Assembly: GCA_026686845.1 (NCBI GenBank)
Contig: JAIVEN010000004.1
Coordinates: 23,158,827 to 23,222,826 of the forward strand
DNA length: 64,000 nucleotides
Source: Adenanthera pavonina
Lineage: Eukaryota > Streptophyta > Magnoliopsida > Fabales > Fabaceae
Direction of reading: 5' to 3'
Shown: positions 21,665 to 33,913 of the stretch, piece after piece
Numbering within the stretch: the stretch's first letter is position 1
Layout of the letters: each line of letters starts with the position of its first letter
Translations under genes and position numbers: made by a program
The notes under the pieces: model-generated
What the model was told of the DNA's origin: nothing
The model's database searches: none
Seen by the model: the letters and a program-made list of their open reading frames with translations, nothing else

Positions 21665-22504
21665 GCAGGTACTCCTCATGAGCTTATATGATAGAGAAAT
21701 CAATATAATGGAGTATCTTACACTTACTCAGTCAACATTTGCTAAAGAAATATGGAAATTCTAATATTTAGCGTCTATATGTAAGTTTAATCCTATAAAA
21801 TTGGCATTTAAAATGCTAATAGATAAATTTCCATATTCTATCTTGCTTGTTGAATGACTTTGCATAATTAAAATTCGAACTTTAAGCTTAAACCGTCAAA
21901 TTTCAGTGATTCACATACTGAACTAGTGTTTTAGTCCTCTCAAAATTTGACTGTTGATAAACTAAAATTTGAATTTTAAATATTGTTATATGTGTTAGCT
22001 TGTCTATGTGAGAAGCATTCAAATTTTGATGATTCCAAAATTTGCATTTCAGACATTTCTTCACAAAAGTCACAAAATTCAAATTTTGAATCCCAAAATT
22101 CATCTATTGAACATCAATTATTTGTCTACCTCATGTTGAAACTTCAAAATTCAAACTTTTAAGACTCAAAGTTTGTTTGTTGAAGCGTCTGTTGATGTTT
22201 AGTCTCTGACAGATGAATTTCAAGGATGAAAATTCATGTGTCAATACACACAACCATTGTGTTAAAGTAGAAAACGTAATTGATCGAAATTTGAATTTTG
22301 GCCACAAAAATTCATCTATCGAGCAGTTACATAAGTAAGCTTTGAACACACACAACCTTATTCATTTTTCAACCAAAGCTATTCATCTCCCTTATTAATC
22401 ATTCTTAAATTCTTTTGGTTAGAACTCACTTTGCACCAATTGAACTTTAACATGAGCCTCATAATCATCTTCAGAGCATCTTTCAACCTAAATCTATCAT
22501 GAAA
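21665..22504 (+). repeat. Sirevirus copy 1, non-coding spacer before the post-pol ORF
   Basis: It begins GCAGGTACTCCTCATGAG, the same marker found behind the RNase H remnants at 33015 and, inverted, at 39060-39080. It is filled with AAATTTGAATTTTG and GACGAA-type motifs. Upstream pol was lost at the junction with LTR2 copy a. Confidence 0.7.
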
Positions 22505-24308
22505 ATGGTTAGAGCGAAAAATGCCAACATTGGGAAAGAACAAGCCAGACCTAAACGTTCCACCAAATCTTAGTATGCCACAAAAGAAGGAGAAACCCAG
22601 AATAGAAAGGTCGAATCTAGCAAAGGAACTCCATCAAAAAGGTAGAAAACAACTCTAAAGGCTGAATCAAAGAAGCCAATCTCTATAGCTATCCCTGTAT
22701 CCAGCTCTCGATCAGAAGAATTACGGTTGACTACAGAGCTTCTCTGTAGCTCTGATTAGATTATGAAGGAATTCATCATGATGTTTGTTGTAAAGAAGTT
22801 AATCACTCCTCGTTGCACTAGTTTGGACTAGTTTGTATTTGTAAACAACTTCGATGCTGCATTCTGGATGAGGAACTACAAAAACCTTCTTGAAATCAAA
22901 GAGAGATATAATGATGAAGTAATCAAGACTTCGTATGCTTCACTCAAGTAAAATGATAAGAAAAAGAAGCATCAAGTTATCCTTAGGTTTAGGAATTAGT
23001 GGTTGTTAGATAAGAATATTAACGATGTTTTAGAAATTCCTCGAAAATAGGGATTTAAAATTGATATCACAGGCACCAAGTATATGGATGAAGATGACGA
23101 TGTAGATGAGAAATGTGGGGAGCTTTTGAACTATAAAGATAGCATAATTTTGGATGCTCTATTTAGAATACGTGTGAATAGGGCCCCTCAAAAATTGGTG
23201 AAGCCTTCTGACCTTAGTGTACAAGTGAGAGTCCTGCACTATATAGTACCAAGGATTATTTTCAACAAAGGAGGAAGCTTCAATCTAGTCACTAGAGTTG
23301 AAGCTCATGTTATGGTAGCCTTGATAAAAGGAAAAGTATTAAATTTGGGTCACATAATTCTTCAAAGAATGATCAAGGCCAAAGACTAGAAAAGAGACTC
23401 TACTCTACCTTATGCTCCATTATCACCAGGCTTCTTAGATATGCCAAGATTCAGCACTTAGAGAAAGGCAAAGGGAAGCCTATAGAGGAATTCAAGGAAA
23501 AAGAACTAATGAGGATAGGGATAGAAGGGAAAAATGGTAGATGGATTGGGAAGAGGGTTGGAAAATCTAAGGATCTATTCTACGATAGGGGAGAATCACA
23601 ATAATAAGAGGATACTTCTAAGGCTATCCCAAACATCTAGTCTGCACCACAACCAACCTAACCAGATTCTCCTCAACTATAGCCTACACAGTTTACTTAA
23701 CCCTTCACTCCATCCACCTTGGCCAGACCTAATACTATACTTAAGTTGTATGATTGCCTATCAATAATAATGCTAAATGTTATGGAGAAACAAAATGCTA
23801 AGTTTGTACACTTGTAAAACCAAATAACTAACTTGGCCAAGAATCTCAAAGAGATTGTTGATGCATATGAGGATATTAAGAATTCTATTCCAATCACATC
23901 AGTACCTCCTCAAACTAATCCCTTAGAACCAACCAAATCTGTCTCTCTTAAAGTCCTAAGCCCTTTTGAGCTAGATTTTCCTAATGCTGTTGCTACTACT
24001 GCTGCTGTTGTTGTTACTATCCCTTAGGCCTCCAGCAATGAAACTAGTCCAAGTCTATCAATGAAACTATTCTTGGTCCATCTCTAGACTATGTTGTGAA
24101 GGAAGAAGCCACTCAGGAAGAAGGCTCTCATGAGCCAATGATGGAGGACGTTACTCAAGAATTAATTTTGTCTTCATAAGAGGCTGAGCAAATAAAAAAG
24201 CTGGTTACGGGTCTCATTACTGCACCAGTTATTCAATTTGCAAGTTAAGGGGCAGCCCTTGAAGCAAACCCAAGTACTAATTCACTTTGCAAGTTATTTT
24301 GTCATCAT
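22505..24308 (+). pseudogene. Sirevirus copy 1 post-pol (env-like) ORF, degenerate
   Basis: ATG 22505 opens a Lys/Arg-rich N-terminus (VRAKNANIGKEQARPKR), followed by stops in 22570-23050. The best part is 23084-23389: an acidic segment (MDEDDDVDEKCGELLNY) and a folded-looking block containing VRVLHYIVPRIIFNKGGSFN and a Leu/Ile-rich end. The same block occurs at 34538-34777 and, inverted, at 34940-35209. A degenerate Pro/Gln-rich and helical C-terminal region follows to about 24250. Position matters: it lies between the Sirevirus spacer and the polypurine tract with the 3' LTR, where many Sireviruses carry an env-like ORF. No signal peptide or membrane segment was seen, so env-like is a positional label. 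Function unknown. Confidence 0.7.
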
Positions 24309-24323
24309 CAAAAAAGGGGAGAA
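24309..24323 (+). promoter_or_regulatory. Polypurine tract of Sirevirus copy 1
   Basis: CAAAAAAGGGGAGAA stands directly before the LTR start TGTTGAATC at 24324. In retroelements this tract primes plus-strand DNA synthesis. Its position fixes the LTR boundary and orientation. Confidence 0.85.
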
Positions 24324-25826
24324 TGTTGAATCAAATGTTTTGATGATTCTAAACAACCAAAGCTTGGAAGAAGAATATCAAAGGAATATGAGAAGATCAA
24401 GTGAAGAGATTCATTAGAGAAAATGTGACAACTTAGTTTTAGGATTTCTCCATTTGTAATATGGGTAAAAAACATTGATCTTTACTTATTTAAGTTATCA
24501 CAACTTTTGAATATGTTATCAAAGGTTAGTTGTGTTAGAATTGAAAAATATTGGCTAACAGACGAACTTTGCTATTGATTCATGCTTATTTTGTATAAAA
24601 TTTGAACTTTGCTTGGTAAAATTAGAAGTTATAGAGGTGTTGCCTCTGATAGAAATTTCAATTCTAAAATTCAAATTTTGAGCTAAGTACTGTTAGTGAA
24701 AATATGCAAAATTTGTTTGAAACTCAATCAAAATTTGAGTACTAGTAAAGTTCAAAGTAAGCTTAATATCACTATCTCTAACAGACAAACTTTGGCCTTC
24801 AAAGTGCGAATTTTGAAATGAGAACTTATGAGTCCAATAATAGCATGACTCTGACAAATGAATTTTAAAATTCAAAATTTGAATTTCACAAAAGAGAATC
24901 TTTGTGCCATGTTGAACAAGCCTTTGATAGACGAATTTCAATTATTGAAATTTGAATTTCGAGTGCATTGTTAAAACATGAGACAACTGTTCAAGCTCAA
25001 TAGATACACTTTGAATATGAAAACTCTTATGTTTTAACATAGGACAACTTTGACAAACTCAAAATTCAAATTTCACTATTAAACAGACGAAGTTTGAAGT
25101 TCAATGTTAAAATCCTTAGCCTTCTGTCTTTGCGAAATTCATCTGTAGAACCCCAAAATTTGAATTTTGGAATGTCAAATGCATTAAATGCAATTGGTGA
25201 ATGGCTATTTTTGTAGAGCAACTATTGGTTAATGTTTCTAATGACTATATCTTGTGTCTAATAACTAGTTAAGTCATAAATCTATAAATAGAACTTCAAT
25301 TGAAGTTGTAGGTAACGATTTTAATCTTTTTTGTACAAAAACTCTGTCAAATTTCTAAGTCAAAACTTTTTCACTCTCACATATTATTTATTGTACTTCA
25401 ACTTTCATATCCACTATAATCTAGAGAGTATTGATGCTATGTAAAAATATTTCTTCATTTGAAAGAAGAGTTCTTTGTGAAGGGAGTCACAAAGGGATTT
25501 AGGAGACACTTGTAAGAGTGTTAAATGCAGAATTTGAGTGTTCTAAGAGCACATCACATGTTTATACTCAGGCATTGTAAGGAGCCCATTGAATTCTTAT
25601 AGAAAGTAGAAATCTCAAGTGGTGGCTTAGGGACTGGACGTAGATCAATGGGTTAGACCAAATCAAGATAAATTTTTGAGTCATTTCTTCCCTTATCTTG
25701 CAATTTCTTTCTTTTTTATTGCACTATATTTTTCTACAAACTTTTGCTTTACTGTAAACTTATGTTCTTGCAAAAAAATTTTGAGCTTTCCAATTCACCC
25801 TTCTTAGAAAGCCAGCTATTCTAACA
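24324..25826 (+). mobile_element. LTR4 copy b: 3' LTR of Sirevirus copy 1
   Basis: It starts TGTTGAATCAAATGTTTTGA and ends CTATTCTAACA, matching the solo LTR at 4355-5946. The element inserted into a gypsy pol gene: coding sequence of the RT/RNase H junction starts two bases beyond the LTR end. The 5' LTR and most of the internal domain are gone. Confidence 0.88.
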
Positions 25827-25827
25827 A

Positions 25828-27919
25828 GCTAGTTTCTATCAAAGATTTATTTGGGACTTCTTAACCATTGCTACACCTTTAAATGAGTTGGCAAAGAAGA
25901 ATATGGTGTTTAAATAGGATGAGGCACAAGAGAGGGCTTGAGGTAGAATGTAGGAGAATAGATAAGTTAACCAATGCCCCTTTGCTTGTTCTTCTTGACT
26001 TTTCTAAGGTTTTTGAGATAGAATGTGATGCATCTGAAATTAGAATTAGTGTTATATTGATGCAAGAGGTTAGACCGATTGTATACTTTAGTGAAAATTT
26101 GAGTGATGCATGTTTGAATTATTCTACCTATGATAAAGAGTTGTACACACTTAAAAGAATCTTAGAACATTGGCAACATTATTTGTGGTCTAGGGAATTT
26201 GTTTTGTATTTTGATCATGAAAACTTGAAATACCTTAAGACCCAGAATAAGCTTAATAAAAGGCATGCTATGTGGCTTGAGTTTATTGAATCATTTCCTT
26301 ATATTTTGAAACACAAGCATGGAAAAGAAAGTATTGTTGCTGATGCATTGTCTAGGAGGTATAGTCTTATTACATCTATGCAAGCTAAGTTAATTGGTTT
26401 TGAATCTTTGAAAAGCATATATGAATATGATGTTGACTTTGCTAATGCTTGGAAATTTTGTGAGAAGCATGGTGTTGATGACTATTATCATTTTGATGGC
26501 TTCTTATTCAAAAGGAATAAACTGTGTGTGGTTATTTACTCTATGCAAGAATTGTTGGTTTTTGAGTCCCATAGGGGTGGTTTAATGGGACATTCTGGGA
26601 CTGAAAAGACTTTAGCTATTTTGAAAGAGCATTTCTATTGGCCATATATGGAAAAAGATGTCATTTTGGTTTGTTAAAAGTGCATTACACGTAAGCATGA
26701 TAATTCTAGAGTGCATCCACATGGTCTATAATCTCCATTGCCTATTCTTTCTTATCCTTGTATGGACATTTCTATGGATTTTGTGCTTGGATTACCTAGG
26801 TCCTCTATAGGAAAGGATAGTATCTTTGTTGTTATGGATCAATTTGGCAAGATAGCTCATTTTATTGTGTGTGTAAAAAATCATGATACTGTGCACATTT
26901 CTAATTTGTTCTTTAAGGAGGTTGTCAGATTGCATGATTTACCTAAGTCCATTGTTGGTGATTATGATATTAAGTTTTTGAGTCATTTTTGGTGAACTTT
27001 GTGGGCTAAATTAGGTACTAAGTTTGTATTTTCTACTGTTGTACATCCCTAGACTAATAGGAAAACTAAGGTTGTTAATAGAACTCTTTATTCTCTTTTG
27101 TGTGTTGTAATCCAAAAGAATCTTAAAAATTGGGAAACATGTTTGCTGCATGTTAAGTTCGCATACAACCGTACTGTACATTCTACCACTAACTTTTCTC
27201 CTTTTAAGATAGTAGATGGCTTTAGTCCTTTGACTCCATTGGATTTGCTTCCTTTACCTTCCCATGAGTTTACTAACCTTGCTGGTACACATAAAGCTAA
27301 ATTTTTGCAGTATTTGCATGCCAAAGTCAAGGCAAATATTGAGCAGAAAAATGAACAATATGCTCACTAAGCTAACAAAGGTAGTAAGAAGGTTGTCTTT
27401 GAGCCTAGTGATTGGGTATGGATTCATTTGCGGCAGGAGAGGTTTCCAGAACAAAGGAAATCTAAATTGCATTCACATGGTTATTGGCCATTTCAAGTCT
27501 TGGAACAGATAAATGATAATGCCTATAAGATAGACTAGCCTAGTTCATACGGTAACGTAAGTGCAACTTTTAATGTTGCTGACCTTTCTCCTTTTGACAT
27601 TTCAGATTCGAGGACAAATCCTTCTCAGGAGGAAAAGAATGATGCAAGCAGGCTAGGAAGTATGGAGTAAGCTCAAGAAATTAGAGAAAAGGAGACTGAA
27701 CATATGATTCAAAAGTGGAAGACAATTGATCCATTACAGGGCATAGGAGGCTTAATGACAAGATCCAGAGCTAAGGTAATGAAAGAGGTCTTGAACGGTG
27801 TGATCAACAAGCAACTTGATTTAGAGATTTTGTACTCAAGTGAATTTGAAGCCCAAGAGCACAAGAATGGCATGATTATATTATCATATATAGAAGCTTT
27901 AGATTCAAGCCCAACATAA
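25828..27919 (+). pseudogene. Ty3-gypsy pol remnant: RNase H and integrase
   Basis: The remnant begins inside the RT-RNase H connection (ASFYQRF...PLNELAKK) and shifts frame between about 25915 and 25965. From there one frame carries all remaining domains, broken by stops near 26675, 26729, 26993, 27050 and 27368. RNase H: DASEIRISVILMQ, YSTYDKELYTLKRILEHWQ and KHGKESIVADALSRR (to about 26360). Integrase: a zinc-finger part with GLMGHSGTEKTL whose CxxC has a stop inside; a core with SMDFVLGLP and DYDIKF for the two Asp; the third catalytic position, Glu in TEVVN, is Lys (TKVVN). The C-terminal part ends ATFNVADLSPFDI without a chromodomain, then GGLMTRSRAKVMKE. An intact relative would copy and insert the element; this one cannot. 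Confidence 0.9.
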
Positions 27920-29114
27920 AGAGTTACTTAAAAAGCATGTGACTCACTTAAAGAGCATGTAACTTGAAGATTAATGAACTTAATCATTTTTAATCATTTT
28001 TATTAATTATGGTCTACACCTTATTGTTTAATAAAGCTTAATTAGTTAGTTAGTAGTCCTTTTGATAGCCCACATTGTAAAACAACATGTCATGTGCTAA
28101 ACATGTGATTTCGTTAATGTGGTAGCATATTTGTAAGGGTTAGGTATTATTTTTATTATTCTCTTCTAAATTTTCGTTATTTATTTTTGGCGCTTTATTT
28201 TACTAGTTTCATAGGTCCAATAGAAGCATTGTTTGAGACCAAAATCTCCTAATTCCATTAGGATTACTTGAGCCTAAATTAATTAAGTTTCCTAGGCTCA
28301 TTATGTTAGATTTTACCATGCCTATTTAAGGCTTTCTTTTATGTAAGTTTTTCATATTTGGATGAATGAAATTTCAAATTTTATGAGTTTCTATTATGTT
28401 TTTTGTGTGCTAGAGTGAAACTATGACTTATCAAGGATTGGTCAATTATGTCATCACTGAAACTAGGATTCAAGAGATTGATTCTCTTAGGTTCTATTCC
28501 ACCTAGGCCAATATGTTTCTTTTGTTTCTAATTCATTTTTCTTGCTATGTTCACTATTTTATGCATATTTTGTCATTTTTCTTTGCTATCCTATTTGTAG
28601 TATCTTTTGTTTGCAATGTTTCGGTTGTCTAACACATCAAAGTGAGTTCTTTGGATGAGTTCCATAAGGGTTAACCTATTAGATTGTCTATGAGTAATTA
28701 AGGTTATATGTAACTTTTTAATAATCCTTTGCTGCTGATCTCTTCTATTCATAATAGCTTGTAAGGATTACCTTGTAATGTCTTTTCTTATTCAAGAGTC
28801 TCTACTCTTTTTATCTCTTGAAGCAAACCATTTCATTTCATTCATCATTTTTTATAATAATAATCAATTCATAAACATATGACCAATTTACTCAGATAAC
28901 ATTAATAAACATAATACTTTTATTTACATGATTAAACTTTGCATATAAGTCCTTATGATTTCATTACATTATCATTTCATTCTACTTCCTACTTGTGATT
29001 GCTTATGATACACTCAAAACTTGTAGTCATCATTGTTTTTCACTTTTATATATTTATACATATTTACACATGATCTCTTTCATCATTTCATCCCGAAGGG
29101 ACTAAAGCTGCTTT
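27920..29114 (+). other. Probable gypsy 3' region or LTR, then unassigned sequence
   Basis: Behind the pol stop lies non-coding DNA with a TATA-like CCTATTTAAGGC near 28320 and T-rich leader-like sequence to about 28620. This would fit the U3/R of the 3' LTR of the gypsy element. No LTR ends or polypurine tract could be fixed. From about 28620 nothing was recognised. Confidence 0.4.
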
Positions 29115-31899
29115 TGTAACACGTTATTTTTAGCTTTATTTTCCATGTATTAGGAATCATTAAAGTCCAATCATAGTTTATTAGGAGTTTGAATCACTTA
29201 GAAATAAAAATCAGAATTTTCATAAATTTTGGTATTGTTCACTGCCATTTTTCATTTTTCCAACAAATTTTGAAAATTCATAACTAAGTCTGGAAAAATC
29301 ATCTCAAAGTGATTCAAGTCTTTAAAAATATCTAGAAAGATTATCTACATGGAAATAATATGAATTTTCAATTTGTACAGTTTATTCCTTAAAATTTACT
29401 ATACATCTGGGCACTTTGTATCTTCCTAGGATTTTGGCCTTAATTTTAAAAATTCATATCTCCTTCTAACCTGAGCCAAACCATGCATACTTTATTTTAT
29501 TTGAAAGCCCTATATGTCTACTTTTTAGACATGTTGTACATTTATTCTATTTGTATAGGGCATAGTATTAACTTAAACCTCTAAAGGTCAAAACTCAACT
29601 CTAACTGGACTAGTTTTAGAAAAGCCTTCATATCTTTTAATATATGGTTCTAATTACTTCCAAACTAGTGATAATTTAAATCTAAGTCATATGCCTTTTC
29701 ATGAGCAGAAACCATTGAATTTTTGAACCTCTGTACAATTTTATGTTGCCTTACAAATCAACCATTATCTACAATGGAAGTTCCAGCTTTTCCTATATTT
29801 CCCTCTTCTGAACCCTAACTTCAAAAATTCATAACAATTTGCATCCACATCTAAATGAAGTGCTCCTTGAACCAATTTAAAGTATACTTCTCTACTTTCA
29901 AACCATATATGGCATTCATACTATCTTCAACATTTCATTTAGATAGTAACTTGTTCATTAGCAATGGGTCAGAATAAGCTTTTCATTCATGAACCATGCT
30001 GTATCAGTTCCATGGCATTTGTACATCATTATACTTGACTTTAAATGCATACATAATATCACAGGAAGGCTTAATAGTACATGTTAACCAAAGGTAGCAA
30101 TCCCATACTTTCATAAACATTTTTTAATACATAATTGCATCATAGATTGCTATAATACTTTGTAAAGAAGTCATTCATTCACTTCATCATCTTCCTTCTT
30201 CTCCCTTGGGCCTTTCTTGCACTCTTTGCATGGCTTGGCCTATACATGTTAGACATTTGGAAAAGTTGAGATTCATGGAATCTCAATAATAAACACCTCT
30301 CTTGCAAACATATTATCACATAAGCAAGAAATTGTTATAAAAGTATCATTAAATCACTATAAGAAATGTATGCATAAACATTTTCTAGAACTTTTGGTAG
30401 AGTTTCCTTTTAAATTTTTGACTCAAACAACTCAGCCATCATCATTAAAACATCACAAAACATCGTAGCAATTCATAACCAATTCATCAAAACATTGCAA
30501 TTCACATGATAATACATGAGCAAGTTTAAGTTAGTTTACTACCTTTTAGTTTTCCAATCCTTTTCAAACTTTGTGAACTCTTCCTTTACCCTTCTAACAC
30601 TTCTTAGAATCCTATAGCATCACAAAATGAGGCCATTAGCCAATGATTACATAAATCCATTCACAAAGTCTCATATTGAAACCTTAAATTTCCAACTTGA
30701 TTTCTAATTGCCTTTTCTTGTACAACAAACTTGTTCTTACATAATTTGAACTCAAGGAATCCATTTTTGGGCCAAAATCATGAAATTCCCTTCTTATTGC
30801 AAACCCTAAATAGGTAGAAAACTTGCATAATTTGTATAAAAATATTTACTCATCAAACTTGCAATCCAATGGTATATTCTTACACCTTAAAGCATATACA
30901 CCATGTTTCATGGATTAATTTCTTCAGGGCTTCATTTTCTCTCTCTAATTTCTCTGTCTAGGTGAAAATTTCAATGAGAAAATAGGAAAAAATAGACCAT
31001 TAAACTCTTCTAAACCCAAGGAATCACAAAAGAATAGCTATAAGATCTTACTCTTGAAGTTTGAAACCAAAACCTTGCCTTTTCCTTCTTCTTTTTTCCC
31101 TTAGGTTTACACGACTTCTTCTTATCCTCTTCTCCTTGCTGTTTCAGACATGATAAAGTGAAGAAGAAGATAGCTAATGACTCTTTTAAAAGATAAACAT
31201 CTAATATAATTAATTAATTAATTTTCTTTTAAATTTATTTACTTTTTCTTCTAAAATGCTTTTCATAAAATTCCTTTTGTGTTTCACTTCCTTTTTGGCC
31301 AAAAATTGCTTAAATAATATTTATAGAACAAATATCTTTTACTGATTAATTTTATCCACATCGATTAATTACTTTTGCCATAATTGATATTAAATTGGTA
31401 CATGATTATCTAAAAATTACTTTTTGATTAAGATCATTATCTTGATCCAAAATATATTTTATCAAGGTCTAGTCAATGTCCTTAAATTAATACTACATTT
31501 TCTTGCAGTATAAACTGACTTTTATCAGGTAAAATATTAATATTAAGCTCTAATTGCGCAATAAATATTATTTTAATCTTAATAAATTCTATATTATATT
31601 CTATTAGGTTAAGCTCATTGAAAGTTTCATTTTGACAATAATTTTTCATATTTACAAAAATATGTTTGACCTAGGATAAATTTATAATTTTAAGAACTTT
31701 CAGGTCATTAGATGTAATTTTTCCAAAACTTCTTTTTCACTTTTCTTCTCCACATGGACTAAAATGTAGAGAATTTTAATTCTTAGGTCAAAAGATAATT
31801 TTGCTCGTTTTCTCTTTTAACTTGGAAAAATGATATTTTTGCTTTTCTTCATCTCTTCGATTTTCTCGGTTCCTTATGCATTTCATGATACTAACATTT
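29115..31899 (-). repeat. LTR2 copy b on the minus strand, 5' end truncated
   Basis: The plus strand begins TGTAACACGTTATTTTTAGC, the reverse complement of the LTR2 3' end. It aligns inverted with 50866-53424, up to CCTTATGCATTTCATGATAC near 31870, which corresponds to the first 70 bp of the LTR. There it is cut by an LTR3 fragment. Somewhat longer than copy d, suggesting internal insertions. Confidence 0.82.
30267..30285. other. Conserved 19-nt hairpin in LTR2 copy b
   Basis: TGAGATTCATGGAATCTCA: 8-bp stem, loop ATG. It is the counterpart of the hairpins at 20862, 40787 and 52622. The small ORF behind it is degenerate in this copy. Confidence 0.6.
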
Positions 31900-32184
31900 T
31901 GTTGGGAATTTTAGCACACATATAGCGAAAAACTATCAAGAAATTCCCTCTCATGGATCCATCAATGTTGTTTAGATTGAGATATAGACAAAAGAATTTT
32001 ACCTCCGGTGTATCCCTTGGTGTTCTTTTTCATTTCGTTAGACCTTAGGAACTAATGCTACTAATAAGCTCCCTTTACCAGTATCCACACGAATAGTGAG
32101 TTTGACTCGAATGGTGAGTCTAACTCAAATGACATACTAGCACATCTGTTTGTGAACATCTGTGCGCCAGCACGCCTTCCCTGT
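31900..32184 (+). repeat. LTR3 copy b: 5' fragment of a copia-type LTR
   Basis: It begins TGTTGGGAATTTTAGCACAC and matches the first about 280 bp of the complete LTR3 copy at 42562-44188, including CATGGATCCATCAATGTTGT. It breaks off at the junction with Sirevirus RNase H sequence. Confidence 0.75.
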
Positions 32185-32922
32185 GGAGAATGATTAGTTC
32201 CCTACTATATAAACCTTGACATGGATGAAGGAGGAAAGCCTTTTGATATAACTCAATATGGGAGAATGATTGGTTCCCTACTATACCTAATAGCAAGTAG
32301 ACCTGATGTTATGTTCAGTGTTTGCATATGTACAAGGTTCCAATCATGTCCCAAAGAGTCCTATGCAACAACTGTAAAGAGAATTTTTATATACTTAATT
32401 AAAACATCACAGATGGGACTTTGGTATCTAAAGCATAATGAAGAAGAGCTCATAGGATATACTGATACTGACTTTGCAGGATCCAAAACTGATAGAAAGA
32501 GCACAAGTGGGACGTGCCAATTTCTAGGAGGATCCCTGGTTTCATGGCTCAACAAGAAGCATAACAGTGTAGCTCTCTTTGTAGAAGAAGCTGAATATAT
32601 AGTTGTAGGTAGCTGTTATGCTCAAGTCCTTTGGATGAAGCAGCAACTTAAAGATCCTGAGATTGAAATAAATGAGATACCAATAAAATATGGCAATTAA
32701 AGTGCCATCACTAGCACAAAGAATCCTATCATGCATTCAAGGACTAAACATATTAAAGTTTGACATCACTTCATATAGGACAATGTTTTGAAAGGAGATA
32801 TTAAGTTAGAATTTGTCCCTATTGAAGAACAACTGGTAGACATCTTGTCAAAGCTACTTGTAGAAGATAGATACTATAAGATCATGAGAGAATTGGGAAT
32901 GGTAAATCCCAATGAGCTATAA
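32185..32922 (+). pseudogene. Sirevirus copy 2 RNase H remnant (Ty1-copia pol C-terminus)
   Basis: The open part 32221-32700 starts in the linker before RNase H (MDEGGKPFDITQYGRMIGSL, LYLIASRPDVMFSV). It carries the catalytic Asp in GYTDTDFAGSKTDRKSTSG and the Glu helix in VALFVEEAEYIVVG. Stops at 32698 and two within 32760-32775 break the C-terminus, which still reads DNVLKGDIKLEF and ELGMVNPNEL before the final stop near 32920. Everything upstream (gag, protease, integrase, RT) is missing. The fused left side is an LTR3 fragment. In an intact element this domain removes RNA from the RNA/DNA hybrid. The Sirevirus assignment rests on the matching post-pol ORF and LTR4 association. Confidence 0.9.
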
Positions 32923-33913
32923 GTAAGTTTCCAGTGATATCTACTTAAGTTTTTGAGGTTAAGCTTTCAAAATTTACATTGACTTAAGCTTCAGAGTATG
33001 TCTAAGATGTTTTGTAGGTACTCCTCATGAGATTAAATGTAAACAAATTCAAGTTAATAGAGTTTATCATATATGTGCAATCAACAGATGCAGAAGCAAA
33101 GCTGGAAAATGAAATTTTTAGGTCATATCTCTAAGTTCATTTATTTGAAATTTGCATTTTTGATGATATTAGATGAATTTCAATGATATATTGTGAACTA
33201 GCTTACTGAAAATTCAAACTTAAGTGCTAAACAGACATATTTAAGTTTGAACAGTATTCTCAAGTTCCTCAATTCGTCTGTTTCTAAGAAGAAATTCGAA
33301 TGTTGATTAATTGATATGAGTGTTAACTATGTTTAAGTGTTCAACATTCAAATTTTAACAACTCATAATTTGCATGTCAAAAATCTCTTCATAAAGTCTT
33401 GAAATTCAAATGTTAGCCCTCAAAAATTCGTCTGTTAAACATTCTTTGTTTGTGTGACTCACAATAAATCCTTGAAATTTGAACTTTAAGGGTACAACAA
33501 TCATTTGTTGAAGCATGCACACATGACAAGTTTCTGTCAAACGAATTTCATCACTAAAATTTTTCTGTTGACTCTTTCCTTCTTTGCCTGAATAATGATT
33601 GATCTTTCAAAATTTGAACTCAAAGATGGACAATTCGTCAGTCAGACAGCCTTCTTCATTTGATAAGAACATAACCACTCGAATTTTGAATTTTGGCCCT
33701 GAAAATTCATCTGTTGAATGGTTATAAAAGCTAAACCGAAGGATCTCACTCTGAATAGATGCAACCCTATTCATCTCTCTTCTAAGTTTATTCACCTCCT
33801 CTCTTAATTTCTCATTAATTTCTTCTGTGAATCTTCCTTTCCCACTGATTAATCTCTCACTCACACCTTATAGGCTCCTTCCTAGCATCTCTCTTCAACA
33901 ATTTATCTCAAAA
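32923..33913 (+). repeat. Sirevirus copy 2, spacer between pol and the post-pol ORF
   Basis: It contains the marker TGTAGGTACTCCTCATGAG at about 33015 and repeated GACGAATTT / AAATTTGAA motifs. It is homologous to 21665-22504 and, inverted, to 38232-39169. No gene is visible. Confidence 0.75.
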
